Origin: CAZJHD01 sp964545855
GTDB taxonomy: Bacteria; Planctomycetota; UBA1135; JACQFD01
DNA length: 64,000 nucleotides
Assembly: GCA_964545855.1 (NCBI GenBank)
Contig: CAZJHD010000006.1
Span: 1-64,000 of the forward strand
Direction: 5' to 3'
The position numbers and the translations under genes were made by a program. Under the pieces are notes generated by a model. It was not told the origin of the DNA and did not search any database. It saw only the letters and a program-made list of their open reading frames with translations. Positions 53,117-62,427 of this stretch are shown piece by piece. Positions within the stretch are counted from its first letter, which is position 1; each line of letters opens with the position of its first letter.

Positions 53117-55078
53117 TCAGCGACGCTTCAGGATGCGGCGGGATCCGAGGCGCGTCGTGAAGCCGGTCGTGTCGAACCACTCGACGAGAGGAATGAGCCA
53201 GCGCCGCGTCGTGCGGAGCTCGTCGCGGAGCGACGGCAGGTCGAGCTCGCCGTCGCCTCCCCGATCGACGTGCTTCGCGCAGTTGCGGACGATCGCCGCC
53301 TTCGCCTCCTCGACGACGCTCGACGCGAAGTAGATCTCGGGGCCGATGCGCGCGACGGCCTTCTCGTCGACCAGTCGCTTCAGCACCGAGTCGAGCGCGG
53401 CCTTCGCGACGCCGAGTTCCGCGAGGAGCTCCTCCCGGGACGGCGGCTGGAAGCGCGCGCCCTGGAGACGTGCCAGGACCCGGTCGCGCAGGGCCCGCTG
53501 CTCGGGGGAGAGGTCCGACTTGGGCGAGGGCAGCCGGACGCCCCCGCCGGCTTCCGCTGCCAGGCGGCCGTGCTTCCCGAGGTCGGCCACCACGTCGTCG
53601 AGGAGTGCAGGATCGAGGTGTGTTCCCTCCCGCAGCGCGAGGCGTTCGCACACGAGGCGTTCGGGATGCTCCCGGAAGTGGTCCGCGAGGAACGCTTCGA
53701 CTCGGCCCCTCGCCGACGCGAAGGCGGCGCGGCCGACGACGGCTCCCGATCGCAGGCGCAGGACCTCGCCGCTCGCGATGGCCTTCTCCAAGTCGGTCGC
53801 GGCCTCGGCCTCGACGCGCCCCACGCGTCGCGCGAGGGTGGCGAGCTTGATGGGCATCTCCGCGCTGCGCTGCACGGCGAGGCGCAGGGCCGCGAGCGCG
53901 TCGCCGAGCACGCTCTCTCCTGCGGCGAGGTCCGACATCACGTCGTCGCGGCGGCGTCGCGCCCGACGATCGCTCGTGCCGACCACCACGCCTCCTCCCA
54001 CCGTCGCCGCCGGCGACGGCAGGCGCAGCAGGTAGCGGTCCCCGGCCGCGACCACGACGGGATCGTCCAATCGGAGCTGCACCAGCGCGTCGTCGCCCGG
54101 CGCGAGTTCCGGACGATCGAGGAGGCAGAGCGTCGCACCGACGTCCATCGTCCCGGCGTGGAACCGCAGAGTCGTCCGGTCGCGCAGCGCGCGCTTCCGG
54201 CGAGGGAGGTGCCGCAGGCGCGCCTCGATCCAGCGCACGGGCTCGAAGACGGCGGGCGTCGCCGCCACCATTCCCCGGGCGCAATGCTCCGCGTCGAGAC
54301 CGGCGACGTTGAGCGCGCTCGAGTGTCCCGCCGAGACGACCTCGACCCCGTGGTGGTACGCCTCGAGCCCGCGGACGCTCCCGGCGGCTCCGCCCGGCAG
54401 CACCTCGACGCGATCGCCGACGCGCAGGGAGCCCGTGAGCGGGATGCCCGTCACGACGCAGCCGAAGCCCTTCACGGAGAAGACCCGCTGGATCGGCATG
54501 CGGAACGCGCCGGCGGCGTTGCGTGGCGCGGTCGCGCGCGCGAGCCTCTCGAGCCCCGCACGCAGGGCCTCGATCCCCTCGCCCGTCGTCGACGAGACCG
54601 GATGGATCGAGGCGCTCTCGAGGAACGTGCCGCGGACCGTCTGTCTCACGTCGTCGGCGGCGAGCTCGCGCAGCTCCGGCGTCACCAGGTCGATCTTCGT
54701 GAGCGCGATGGCCCCTCGGGCGATCCCCAAGAGCTCCAGGATCTCCAGGTGCTCGATCGTCTGGGGCATGACGCCGTCGTCGGCCGCCACGACGAGGAGG
54801 GCCAGATCGATCCCCGTCGCCCCGGCCACCATGTTGTGGACGAAGCGCTCGTGGCCCGGGACGTCGACGATCCCGATGCGCGATCCGTCGGAGAGACGGA
54901 AGTTGGCGAATCCGAGGTCGATCGTGAGACCGCGCTGCTTCTCCTCGGGGAGCCGGTCCGGGTCGATGCCCGTGAGACGGAGGACGAGGGACGACTTCCC
55001 GTGGTCGATGTGACCGGCGGTCCCGATCACGACGCGCAGGATCGCGTCGCCCGCTCCCTTCGGCGGCGACTCCGTCAC
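53117..55078 (-). CDS. selB: Selenocysteine-specific translation elongation factor SelB
   Basis: SelB brings Sec-tRNA to UGA codons that carry a SECIS hairpin. The 653-residue protein has the GTPase G1 loop GTAGHIDHGKSS at residue 20, the LPEEKQRGLTIDLGF switch, G3 DVPGHERF, and the TKID form of G4 that marks SelB rather than EF-Tu. EF-Tu-like barrel domains follow (VFSVKGFGCVVTG, GDRVEVLPGG), and the last ~270 residues form winged-helix SECIS-binding domains. The GTG start at 55078 gives a family-like N-terminus. selA and selD are not in the window. Its presence supports the UGA-containing AhpD-like gene at 30075-30662. Confidence 0.95.
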   Translation of the reverse strand: MTESPPKGAGDAILRVVIGTAGHIDHGKSSLVLRLTGIDPDRLPEEKQRGLTIDLGFANFRLSDGSRIGIVDVPGHERFVHNMVAGATGIDLALLVVAADDGVMPQTIEHLEILELLGIARGAIALTKIDLVTPELRELAADDVRQTVRGTFLESASIHPVSSTTGEGIEALRAGLERLARATAPRNAAGAFRMPIQRVFSVKGFGCVVTGIPLTGSLRVGDRVEVLPGGAAGSVRGLEAYHHGVEVVSAGHSSALNVAGLDAEHCARGMVAATPAVFEPVRWIEARLRHLPRRKRALRDRTTLRFHAGTMDVGATLCLLDRPELAPGDDALVQLRLDDPVVVAAGDRYLLRLPSPAATVGGGVVVGTSDRRARRRRDDVMSDLAAGESVLGDALAALRLAVQRSAEMPIKLATLARRVGRVEAEAATDLEKAIASGEVLRLRSGAVVGRAAFASARGRVEAFLADHFREHPERLVCERLALREGTHLDPALLDDVVADLGKHGRLAAEAGGGVRLPSPKSDLSPEQRALRDRVLARLQGARFQPPSREELLAELGVAKAALDSVLKRLVDEKAVARIGPEIYFASSVVEEAKAAIVRNCAKHVDRGGDGELDLPSLRDELRTTRRWLIPLVEWFDTTGFTTRLGSRRILKRR

Positions 55079-55170
55079 GATGCGAGGCGAGCGGCGGACC
55101 GACTCGCGATCCCGGCCGGAATCGTCGGGCGCCTCGCAAGGCGCTGCGCCGGTCGCCGGTGCACGGTGCT

Positions 55171-55875
55171 TCAGTCGGGGAGGAAGAGGATCCGCTGACA
55201 GGTCTTGCAGGCGACGACGGTCTTCGCGCCGCGGATCTTCAGCAAGTCGTTCGGCGTGACGGTCGAGGAGCACCCGATGCAGACGTCGTCCTCGACGGCG
55301 CAGACGGCCTGCCCGCTGCGGACCTTCGCGATCCTCTGGTAGGACTCGAGGAACTCCGGCTCGATGCTCTTCGCGACCGTGGCGCGCGACCCCTCGAGCT
55401 CCTTCACTTTCGCGCCGGACGCCTCGAGCTCCTTGCGGCAGTTGGCGGCGAACGCCTCGTACTCCGCCTGCGCCGCGGCCACGGCCGCCTCCTTCGCCGC
55501 GAAGGTCTTCTCCAGCTCGCCGATGCGGTCGACGAGACCGAGGGCTCGGTCCTCGGCGCGCGAGTTCTCGTCCTTGAGGCTCTGCATCTGGTGATTCGTC
55601 GCGAGGAGCGTCGACGTGTCACGAGCCATGTTCGCCTGCACCACGAGCTTCTCGATGCGCTCCGCCCGAGCCTGGATGTCGACCTCGAGGCTCTTCTCCT
55701 CCGCCTTCATGCGCTTCACCTCGTCGCGTGCGCGATCGAGCTGCACTCGGAGCGCGTCGACTTCGGCGGAGCGCGCTTGCTGCTCCTTCGGGATGCGGAT
55801 GAGGTCGCGCTCGTAGCGGGCCCGCTGGTCGTCGATGGCCTGCAGCTCGCGCAGCAGTTTCAGAGTGTCCGTCAT
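55171..55875 (-). CDS. Coiled-coil protein with C-terminal C4 zinc ribbon (CdsZ-like)
   Basis: A 234-residue cytoplasmic protein. Residues 1-165 form a long antiparallel coiled coil (LRELQAIDDQRARYERDL to EYEAFAANCRKELEASG). The end is a zinc ribbon with four cysteines in C-I-G-C-x20-C-K-T-C (CIGCSSTVTPNDLLKIRG). Family members in chlamydiae and related phyla are called CdsZ or zinc-ribbon domain proteins, and nucleic-acid or secretion roles are proposed. It lies between selB and rpoD on the same strand, 92 nt upstream of selB. No direct link to selenocysteine is implied. Confidence 0.85.
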   Translation of the reverse strand: MTDTLKLLRELQAIDDQRARYERDLIRIPKEQQARSAEVDALRVQLDRARDEVKRMKAEEKSLEVDIQARAERIEKLVVQANMARDTSTLLATNHQMQSLKDENSRAEDRALGLVDRIGELEKTFAAKEAAVAAAQAEYEAFAANCRKELEASGAKVKELEGSRATVAKSIEPEFLESYQRIAKVRSGQAVCAVEDDVCIGCSSTVTPNDLLKIRGAKTVVACKTCQRILFLPD

Positions 55876-56248
55876 GGATGAGTCGTACCGATCCGGGGAA
55901 AGGGGGCGGCCGGGAGCAGAGATCTCTCGAAGCGAGGACGACGACGACCCAGACCACTTCGAGCGCCTCCCCCTTCGGCTCTTGGCTCCGGTGCATGGGG
56001 AGCACTGGAGCATGGGAAGCTCGGGAGGACGAGAAGCGGTCACCTGCGACGCGCCGCGAGCGCCCCGTGCTCGCGGCGAGCCGCCGCTCGACGATCTCGC
56101 GCCGACGTCTCGAGGAGACGTCGCGCGAAGACATTCGAGGGGAGACGCTCCGATTCTCCTCCGAGCGCCGGACGGCGGCGCGCCCCCGATCAGGAGGGCG
56201 GCACCACGGGTCCGTCGCGGGGAGGAGAGGCGCCGGAGCGCGTCTCCG
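55876..56248 (-). other. Intergenic region between rpoD and the zinc-ribbon gene
   Basis: 373 nt without a convincing gene. It holds a strong hairpin at 56098-56127 and, just upstream of the zinc-ribbon start, TACGACTCATCC, a weak leaderless-promoter candidate. Confidence 0.5.
56098..56127. terminator. Strong hairpin downstream of rpoD
   Basis: CGACGTCTC (56103-56111) and GAGACGTCG (56115-56123) form a perfect 9-bp stem around GAG, extended by CGCG/CGCG with one bulge. No T-run follows. It is placed to end the dnaG-rpoD transcript. Confidence 0.5.
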
Positions 56249-58186
56249 TCAGTCGGGAAGATCCATCGGCGCCCCGTCGAGGAAGCAGGCGAGCTTCCTC
56301 GCGCGGATCGGATGCTGCAGCTTGCGAACGGCCTTCGCTTCGATCTGCCGCACACGCTCCCGGGTGACCCGGAAGATCCGCCCGACCTCTTCGAGAGTGT
56401 ACGTGTAGCCATCGCCGATCCCGTAGCGAAGCTTCAGGATCTCGCGCTCCCGGAACGTGAGCGAGTCGAGGACGTCGCCGATCCGCTCCTTGAGCATCTC
56501 GTGCGCCGCGGCCTGCACCGGGTTCTCCGCCGACTCGTCCTCGATGAAGTCACCGAAGTAGGAGTCGTCGCTGTCGCCGATGGGCCGATCGAGGGAGATC
56601 GGGTGCTTGCTGATCTTCATCACCCGCTTCGCCTCCTCGACGGAGATCCCCGTCGCCTCGGCGATCTCCTCGACCGTGGGCTCGCGGCCCTTCGTCTGGA
56701 GGAGCTTCTTCGAGACGTTGCGCAGCTTGCTCATCGTCTCGATCATGTGCACGGGGATTCGGATCGTCCGCGCCTGATCGGCGATGGAGCGAGTGATCGC
56801 CTGCCGGATCCACCACGTGGCGTAGGTGGAGAACTTGTACCCGCGGCGGTACTCGTACTTCTCGACCGCCTTCATGAGCCCCGTGTTGCCCTCCTGGATC
56901 AGATCCAGGAAGGAGAGGCCTCGATTGCGGTACTTCTTCGCGATCGAGACGACGAGACGGAGGTTGCCGGAGGAGAGATCCTTCTTCGCGTCCTCGTAGG
57001 CGGCGTAGATCCGGTGCACCCAGAGCAGACGCCGCGCCAGGTGGCGCGGCAGCTCCAGGGCATCGGCGCAGAACTGCTCGTAGCGGTCCTTCAGCTCGCG
57101 CGACACGGGATCGCGGCTGCCCTTCACGCCCTTGCTGGAGACCTTGCGCTCGAGCGCATGCAGCTCGGCGTGCTTGGACTCGCAGACGTCGATCAGGGGC
57201 CGAACCTTCTTCACCTGGAGGTGGAGCTCCTCGATGAGGTAGACGCAGGCGCGACGGCGCGCGGCCACGCGCCGGAGGAGCGGAGCCTGGTCGCGGCCCT
57301 TGACCTCACCGGCGACGAACCGGCGGAAGTCCTCGCGCGCGGCCCCGTAGACGGCCTTGAGGGTCTCCAGGTTCTGCTTCAGGCGCTGCGCCAGATCGAC
57401 CTTGCCCAGCTCGCCACTCTCGCCGCCGGAGTTGGCGAACATGCCGCCCAGGCCGACGGTCGTGCCGTTCGGATTGACCTTCAGCGTCCGGTCGAAGGCG
57501 AGTTCCCCGTTCTGCACGTCCTCCAGGATCCGGATGGCCGCGGCGATGGAGTAGCCGGAGCCGAGGATGGTCCGCCGGAACTCGCGGCGGGTCACTTCGA
57601 TCGCCCGCGCGAGGGAGATCTCCTGATCGCGCGTCAGCAGCGGAATCTCACCCATTTGGGTGAGGTACATCCGCACGGGGTCGTCGATCTTCTCCGTGCG
57701 GCTCGAGCCGTCGAACCGATCGAGGGCCCTGAGCTGCGGCGTCTTGGCGGCATCGGCGTCCGCCTCCGGCACCTCGGAATCGTTCGAGGCGTCGTCCACG
57801 AGTCGGACGCCGTGCCGGTCGAGCTCGATCAGGAGCTCCTCGATCCGCTCGGGCTCGAGGAAGTCCTCACCCAGCAGCTCGTTCACCTCGGCGTAGGTGA
57901 TGCGGCTCTTCTGGCGCCGCGCCGCGTCGAGCACCGGCTGGAGCCTACGATCGGTCGCCTCCCGCTTGGAGGTGCTTCCGTTCCGCATGCGCGCCGGCGC
58001 CTTCGGCGTCGCGGCCTCGGCAGCAGTCCCCGCTGCCGACTTCGCGTCCGCCGGTGCCGCCGCTTCCTTCCGCTCGGTTCGCGGCGACTCAGCCCGCACC
58101 GACTCGGAGCGGGAAGGAACGGATCGATGCTTCCGGGCGGGGTTCGAGGACGCCGGCTTGGAGGTCTTCGAGGACTTTCGCGTCAT
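56249..58186 (-). CDS. rpoD: Primary sigma factor RpoD (sigma-70)
   Basis: The 645-residue sigma factor directs housekeeping transcription. After a 75-residue basic/serine-rich extension come region 1.1 (RRLQPVLDAARRQKSRITYAEV on), region 1.2 (DDPVRMYLTQMGEIPLLTRD), a ~190-residue non-conserved insert, and region 2 (SGNLRLVVSIAKKYRNRGLS, FSTYATWWIRQAI). Region 3 follows, then region 4 with the -35 recognition helix LEEVGRIFRVTRERVRQIE. The ATG at 58186 was preferred; a TTG at 58198 would add four residues. It lies 221 nt after dnaG on the same strand, as in the macromolecular synthesis operon, but rpsU is not upstream of dnaG here. Confidence 0.96.
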   Translation of the reverse strand: MTRKSSKTSKPASSNPARKHRSVPSRSESVRAESPRTERKEAAAPADAKSAAGTAAEAATPKAPARMRNGSTSKREATDRRLQPVLDAARRQKSRITYAEVNELLGEDFLEPERIEELLIELDRHGVRLVDDASNDSEVPEADADAAKTPQLRALDRFDGSSRTEKIDDPVRMYLTQMGEIPLLTRDQEISLARAIEVTRREFRRTILGSGYSIAAAIRILEDVQNGELAFDRTLKVNPNGTTVGLGGMFANSGGESGELGKVDLAQRLKQNLETLKAVYGAAREDFRRFVAGEVKGRDQAPLLRRVAARRRACVYLIEELHLQVKKVRPLIDVCESKHAELHALERKVSSKGVKGSRDPVSRELKDRYEQFCADALELPRHLARRLLWVHRIYAAYEDAKKDLSSGNLRLVVSIAKKYRNRGLSFLDLIQEGNTGLMKAVEKYEYRRGYKFSTYATWWIRQAITRSIADQARTIRIPVHMIETMSKLRNVSKKLLQTKGREPTVEEIAEATGISVEEAKRVMKISKHPISLDRPIGDSDDSYFGDFIEDESAENPVQAAAHEMLKERIGDVLDSLTFREREILKLRYGIGDGYTYTLEEVGRIFRVTRERVRQIEAKAVRKLQHPIRARKLACFLDGAPMDLPD

Positions 58187-58407
58187 GGACTCGGACAAGG
58201 AGACTCCAGAGAGCGATGCGGTGTAACGGTGTGAAGGACGAAGTCGAGGGCCGGCGACGCGAAGGGGCTCCGGCCGGCGGGCCGACGGGATCGAGGCGAC
58301 GAGTCAGCCGGAAGGTGCGCGCGCGAGCCAGAACGACGGAGAACGTTCGAACAACGATGAACGGAAGTGCGGACCAGCAAAGAAACCACGAATCGGAGCA
58401 CAGGGCG

Positions 58408-60318
58408 TCAGGGGGACGCAGATCTCGCGTCGCGGGCGCGGGGGCTCGCGATGCGGCCATCGGCTCGCTCCCGAGGGGAGCCCTCGGCCAGCGTTCCTCG
58501 CGCCGCGCGCAAGACCTCGAGCTTCTCTCGGTAGAGAGCGGCGGCCTGCTCGCGATCGCCCACCGATTCCGCACGGGCGATGCTCCGACCGATCTCAGCG
58601 AGACGACGATCCGCCGCGCGTCTCCGAAAGAACGCCAACGCCTTGAGGACCGCCTGCTCGGGATCCTCGGCCGCGCTCGCCCAGAGTGACGCGGGAAGCG
58701 TGCGGTACGGAGAGTCCCCGAGGCGGAGGGTCACGGCGTGGACGTCCGCTTCGAGGCCCTGTTCCGAGCACTGAAGCGCGGCGTCGAGCACGGAAGTGTA
58801 CCCCACGAATCCGAGCTCCTGCGGGTCGAATCCTGCGGCCCGTAGGAGAGGGAGCAGGCTCGGGTCTCGAAGCAGAGCCGCCAGCAGCTCTTCCGCCGCT
58901 TGGCGATCGCGCGCCGACAGCTCCATGGGGCCCGGGCTAGCGGTCTCTCCCCCATCCCCGGACCTCCCGGCTCGTCGCCCCTCTGGCGCGACCCCCCGCC
59001 GCTCGGCGGCCTCCGCCGCCTCGGCGAGGGACCGGAGGCGCCGGGCGACGGTCGTCTCCGCGAGGCCGAATCGGGCCGCGATCTTGCGCACGAGGACCTC
59101 GCGCTGGATCGCGGACCCGAGGTGCGCCACGTGCTTCAGGATCCCGTCGGTCGCGCGCGCGATGGCATCCGGAGTCGCCTCGGATCCCCCGGCCGCTCCC
59201 AACGCGCGCTCCGCGAGGAAATCGAAGAACTCGATGCCCCCGCCGGAGACGACCTCCTGGAAAGCAGGTCCGCCGTGCCGCAGGACGAAGTCCGCGGGGT
59301 CCATCTGGTCCGGCAGGACGAGGATCCGCACTTCGAGGCCTTCTTCGAGGAGCACGCCGACTCCCCGCTCCGCCGCCTTGAGGCCCGCCTCGTCGCCGTC
59401 GTAGACGAGCAGGGCTCGCGGCGCATGGCGTCGAAGGAGCTTCGCATGGTCCCGCGAGAGCGAGGTGCCGAGGGTCGCCACGGCCCGGCGGACTCCGGCG
59501 CCATGGGAGAGGATCACGTCGGTGTAGCCCTCCATGACGATCACCGGCGATTCCGCTCCGTCGGGTGCTCGCTCGAGGCGGTCGAGCCCGAAGAGCACGG
59601 TGCGCTTGGAGAAGACCTCCGTCTCGGAGGAGTTCAGGTACTTGGGGCCATTCTTCTCCCCCTCCTCGACCCCCGGCAGGAGACGCGCTCCGAAGGCGAT
59701 CACACGGCCCAGGACGTCTCGGATCGGAAACGTGATGCGCTGGCGGAATCGGTCGTAGATCCGGCCGCTCTCGGAGACGCCGGAGAGGGAAGCGGCCCTC
59801 TGCACCTCGAGCGAGAATCCGGCCCGCGAGAGCTCCTCGTGGAGCTGGGGGCGCGCACCCGGTGCGAATCCGATGCGCCATGTGCTCTGGAGCTCGGCTC
59901 CGATGCCGCGCGCCTGCAGCGACTGATCGACGGATCCCGGCGCCCGCGCGAGCTGGGCCTGGAAGAAGGAGCAGGCCTTCTCGAGGCAAGCGAGCACCGA
60001 ACGGCGGTCGGGGCCGCCGTGCTCCTCGACGCGGCCCCGGCGCTGCAGCGTGATCCCCGCGCGCTCGGCAAGCGCCTCGAGCGACTCTCGGAAGGAGACG
60101 CGCTCCCACCGCTGGAGGAACGAGAAGCAGTCTCCGGCGGCGCCGCACCCGAAGCACTTGAAGATCTGGCTCTGCGGGAAGACGTGGAACGACGGCGTCT
60201 TCTCCTCGTGGAACGGGCAGCGCGCGCGGAAGCTCGAGCCCGATCGCTGGAGGGGAACGAACGACTCGATGAGATCGACCAGGTCGATCGCGTGACGAAC
60301 TCGTTCGACGTCTTCCAA
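58408..60318 (-). CDS. dnaG: DNA primase DnaG
   Basis: A 636-residue primase that makes RNA primers at the replication fork. The N-terminal CHC2 zinc domain is CPFHEEKTPSF ... CFGCG at residues 35-61. The catalytic core and TOPRIM domain show FGLDRLERAP, VIVMEGYTDVI and LLVYDGDEAGLKAAERG. The C-terminal helicase-binding region is helical and alanine-rich, with a short basic tail. The start is probably TTG at 60318 (LEDVERVRHAIDLVDLI), because no ATG or GTG lies close upstream and this matches the family N-terminus. A 298-nt gap with a 16-nt tandem repeat separates it from rsmA. Confidence 0.95.
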   Translation of the reverse strand: MEDVERVRHAIDLVDLIESFVPLQRSGSSFRARCPFHEEKTPSFHVFPQSQIFKCFGCGAAGDCFSFLQRWERVSFRESLEALAERAGITLQRRGRVEEHGGPDRRSVLACLEKACSFFQAQLARAPGSVDQSLQARGIGAELQSTWRIGFAPGARPQLHEELSRAGFSLEVQRAASLSGVSESGRIYDRFRQRITFPIRDVLGRVIAFGARLLPGVEEGEKNGPKYLNSSETEVFSKRTVLFGLDRLERAPDGAESPVIVMEGYTDVILSHGAGVRRAVATLGTSLSRDHAKLLRRHAPRALLVYDGDEAGLKAAERGVGVLLEEGLEVRILVLPDQMDPADFVLRHGGPAFQEVVSGGGIEFFDFLAERALGAAGGSEATPDAIARATDGILKHVAHLGSAIQREVLVRKIAARFGLAETTVARRLRSLAEAAEAAERRGVAPEGRRAGRSGDGGETASPGPMELSARDRQAAEELLAALLRDPSLLPLLRAAGFDPQELGFVGYTSVLDAALQCSEQGLEADVHAVTLRLGDSPYRTLPASLWASAAEDPEQAVLKALAFFRRRAADRRLAEIGRSIARAESVGDREQAAALYREKLEVLRAARGTLAEGSPRERADGRIASPRARDARSASP

Positions 60319-60421
60319 AGGAGCGTGGTGAGCGCGGGCAGAGGCTGCGCCGCGAAGCGAGATGGGCTCGTGGAGCGGAGAGGATCGGGCGGAGGTGGGA
60401 GCCGAGACGGTGACGCTGCGA

Positions 60422-60459
60422 ATCGGTCGTGCTGAGGATCGGTCGTGCTGAGGATCGGG
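60422..60459. repeat. Short tandem duplication (16 nt, 2.4 copies)
   Basis: ATCGGTCGTGCTGAGG at 60422-60437 is repeated exactly at 60438-60453, with a partial third copy. It lies in the 298-nt region upstream of dnaG, where no gene is seen. Confidence 0.8.
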
Positions 60460-60616
60460 CCCCGGCTCGAGGCCCCTTCCGAGCCCGCCGATCCCTCCTC
60501 CGAGCCGCCCGGTCGCCGGAAGACGCGTGGAGTAGCGCCGGGTCCGCTCCGTTGCAAGCGGTCGACGCAGAATCTTCCTGGTGCGGCGCTTGCTGGCCGT
60601 TCGCGAGGACGAGCCC

Positions 60617-61495
60617 TCAGCCGCTCGCGAGCGCGCGCGCCATCGCGACGAATCCGTCCACGGAGAGGGCCTCGCCTCGCGCATCGGCCGGAAGACCGTG
60701 CCCGTCCAGGAACTTCGCCGCGTCGGTTCCGGGAGGGAGCAGGGCGCGGAGCCGAGGGGCGAGCTGCTTGCGTCGCTCGCCGAACGCGACCTTCAGCAGC
60801 CGATCGAGGCTGGTTGCCGTCGGGAGATCGGGGCGGTCCGGGCGCGGCGTGGCGGCGAGGAGCGTCGATCGGACCCTCGGCCGCGGCCGAAACACGTCGG
60901 GAGGGAGGTCGCGGAGCCTCGAGACTTGGGCGCGGGCCCGCACCGAGACCGTGAGCGGCCCGTAGGCGGCGGTTCCCGGTGCGGCGAGGAGGCGGTCGGC
61001 CACCTCCTTCTGCAAGCAGACGACGGCGCGGAGTGGAGGAGGATCGTGGGCGAATAGGTTCGCGAGGACCGGGGAAGCGACGGAGTAGGGCAGGTTGGCG
61101 ACGACGACGCAGCCTTCGCGCAGGAGATCGATCGCGGCCGGATGGAGCCCGCGTTTCGCGCCGTCCAGGACGTCCCCTTCCACGATCTCCAGGTTCGGGA
61201 GCGCGCCGAGCTCCTGTCGGAGGAGAGCGACCAGGCGGCTGTCGATCTCGATCGCTCGGACGCGCGAGGCGCATGCAGCGAGGCGCCGCGTGAGCCATCC
61301 CGGCCCGGGACCGATCTCGAGGACCCGCGCGTCGGGCGCGATCGCCGCGTCCCGCACGATCGCGTCGAGGAGGTTGCGGTCGACGAGGAAGTTCTGCCCG
61401 AGCCGACCCGATGGATGGAAGCCCGAGCGCGCCAGTCGGTCGCGGAGGCCGGAGAAGTCCTCCTCGCGCGCGGCTCGATGCGCCGAGTCGTTCAC
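60617..61495 (-). CDS. rsmA: 16S rRNA dimethyladenosine transferase RsmA
   Basis: RsmA/KsgA dimethylates two adjacent adenines near the 3' end of 16S rRNA and acts late in small-subunit assembly. The 292-residue protein has the SAM-binding GQNFLVDRNLLDAIV and LEIGPGPGWLTRRL motifs, the acidic EIDSRL loop, and the catalytic NLPY in VVANLPYSVASPV. The C-terminal helical domain holds FRPRPRVRSTLL and FGERRKQLAPRL. The GTG start at 61495 overlaps the stop of the upstream lipoprotein gene (GTGA, 61492-61495). Confidence 0.95.
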   Translation of the reverse strand: MNDSAHRAAREEDFSGLRDRLARSGFHPSGRLGQNFLVDRNLLDAIVRDAAIAPDARVLEIGPGPGWLTRRLAACASRVRAIEIDSRLVALLRQELGALPNLEIVEGDVLDGAKRGLHPAAIDLLREGCVVVANLPYSVASPVLANLFAHDPPPLRAVVCLQKEVADRLLAAPGTAAYGPLTVSVRARAQVSRLRDLPPDVFRPRPRVRSTLLAATPRPDRPDLPTATSLDRLLKVAFGERRKQLAPRLRALLPPGTDAAKFLDGHGLPADARGEALSVDGFVAMARALASG

Positions 61496-62412
61496 CGGGG
61501 CGCGCTCGCGCTCGCCTCGCGTACGAGTGCGGCATGCTCCGGATGGAGCTCCGCGTAGCGCTGGAGCGTCGAGCGCGCGAGGCCGCCGCCGCGCACAAGA
61601 AGGTTCCGCAGGGCCTTCACCTTGGCCGATTGCGCCGACGCCGATCGGAAGAGTCGGCGCTCCAGCAAGTCGAATGGGTCGCTGGCGCAGCGGAATCCGA
61701 CGTCCGGCACCGAGTAGCCGGGGGCGGCCGATCGATCGGTCTCCCGAGCCATCGCGCGATCGCCGCTCGTGAGGAAGGAGCCTCCCACGATCATCGGCCC
61801 GCTCGGCGCGAGCACCCACTCGGCGACGTTCCCCACGAGGTCGTAGAGCCCGAAGGCGGACCGGCCGAGTTCGAAGAAGCCGACCGGAGTCGTCCGACCG
61901 AGGCCCAGCTCGAGCGTGTTGGCCCGCAGCGGCTGCCAGAAGCCCCAGGGATAGGCCCCCGTGCCGCTGGACGAGACCGCCGCCCACCATTCACGCTCCG
62001 TCGGGAGCCGCATCCTGCGCCACGACGCGTAGGCCCGGGCGTCGACCCAGTTCACGTGGGCGACGGGGTGGAACGCCAGGTCCTCCGGGAGCTCCGGGCG
62101 CGCGGGGGCGCCGATGCGCGGCTCCGCTCCGGTTCCGCGGCGGGCCATCCGTTTCCGCCAGTGCAGGAGGAAATCGGGCTCGTCGCGCCGATAGCCCGAC
62201 TCCGCGAGGAAGCGCGCGAACTGGGCGTTCGTCACCTCCGTGAGCTCGAGGAAGACCACGTCCGGATCTCCCCCGAGCACGGGGACGAGAGTGACGTCCC
62301 GCAGATCGTCCGGCGGCGCGGAGCCGTCGGCCCGTTCGCAGCCGGCGGCGGCGGCGAAGAGGAGGAGCGCCGCGCGGGGGAGGAACGCGGCGCACCGAGT
62401 CACGGCTCGCAC
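61492..62412 (-). CDS. Formylglycine-generating-enzyme-like (SUMF1) lipoprotein
   Basis: A 306-residue exported protein with a lipobox (LLLFAAAAGC, Cys 25) that places it in an envelope membrane. The core is a SUMF1/FGE fold: ELTEVTNAQFARFLAESGY, VAHVNWVDARAYASWRRMRLPTERE, GLYDLVGNVAEWV and the final VGFRCA. The active-site cysteine pair of true formylglycine enzymes is not obvious, so a binding or structural role is likely. It starts 15 nt after the OmpA lipoprotein stop and is coupled to rsmA. Confidence 0.85.
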   Translation of the reverse strand: MRAVTRCAAFLPRAALLLFAAAAGCERADGSAPPDDLRDVTLVPVLGGDPDVVFLELTEVTNAQFARFLAESGYRRDEPDFLLHWRKRMARRGTGAEPRIGAPARPELPEDLAFHPVAHVNWVDARAYASWRRMRLPTEREWWAAVSSSGTGAYPWGFWQPLRANTLELGLGRTTPVGFFELGRSAFGLYDLVGNVAEWVLAPSGPMIVGGSFLTSGDRAMARETDRSAAPGYSVPDVGFRCASDPFDLLERRLFRSASAQSAKVKALRNLLVRGGGLARSTLQRYAELHPEHAALVREASASAPR

Positions 62413-62427
62413 GCCTTCCTCGTCGAC

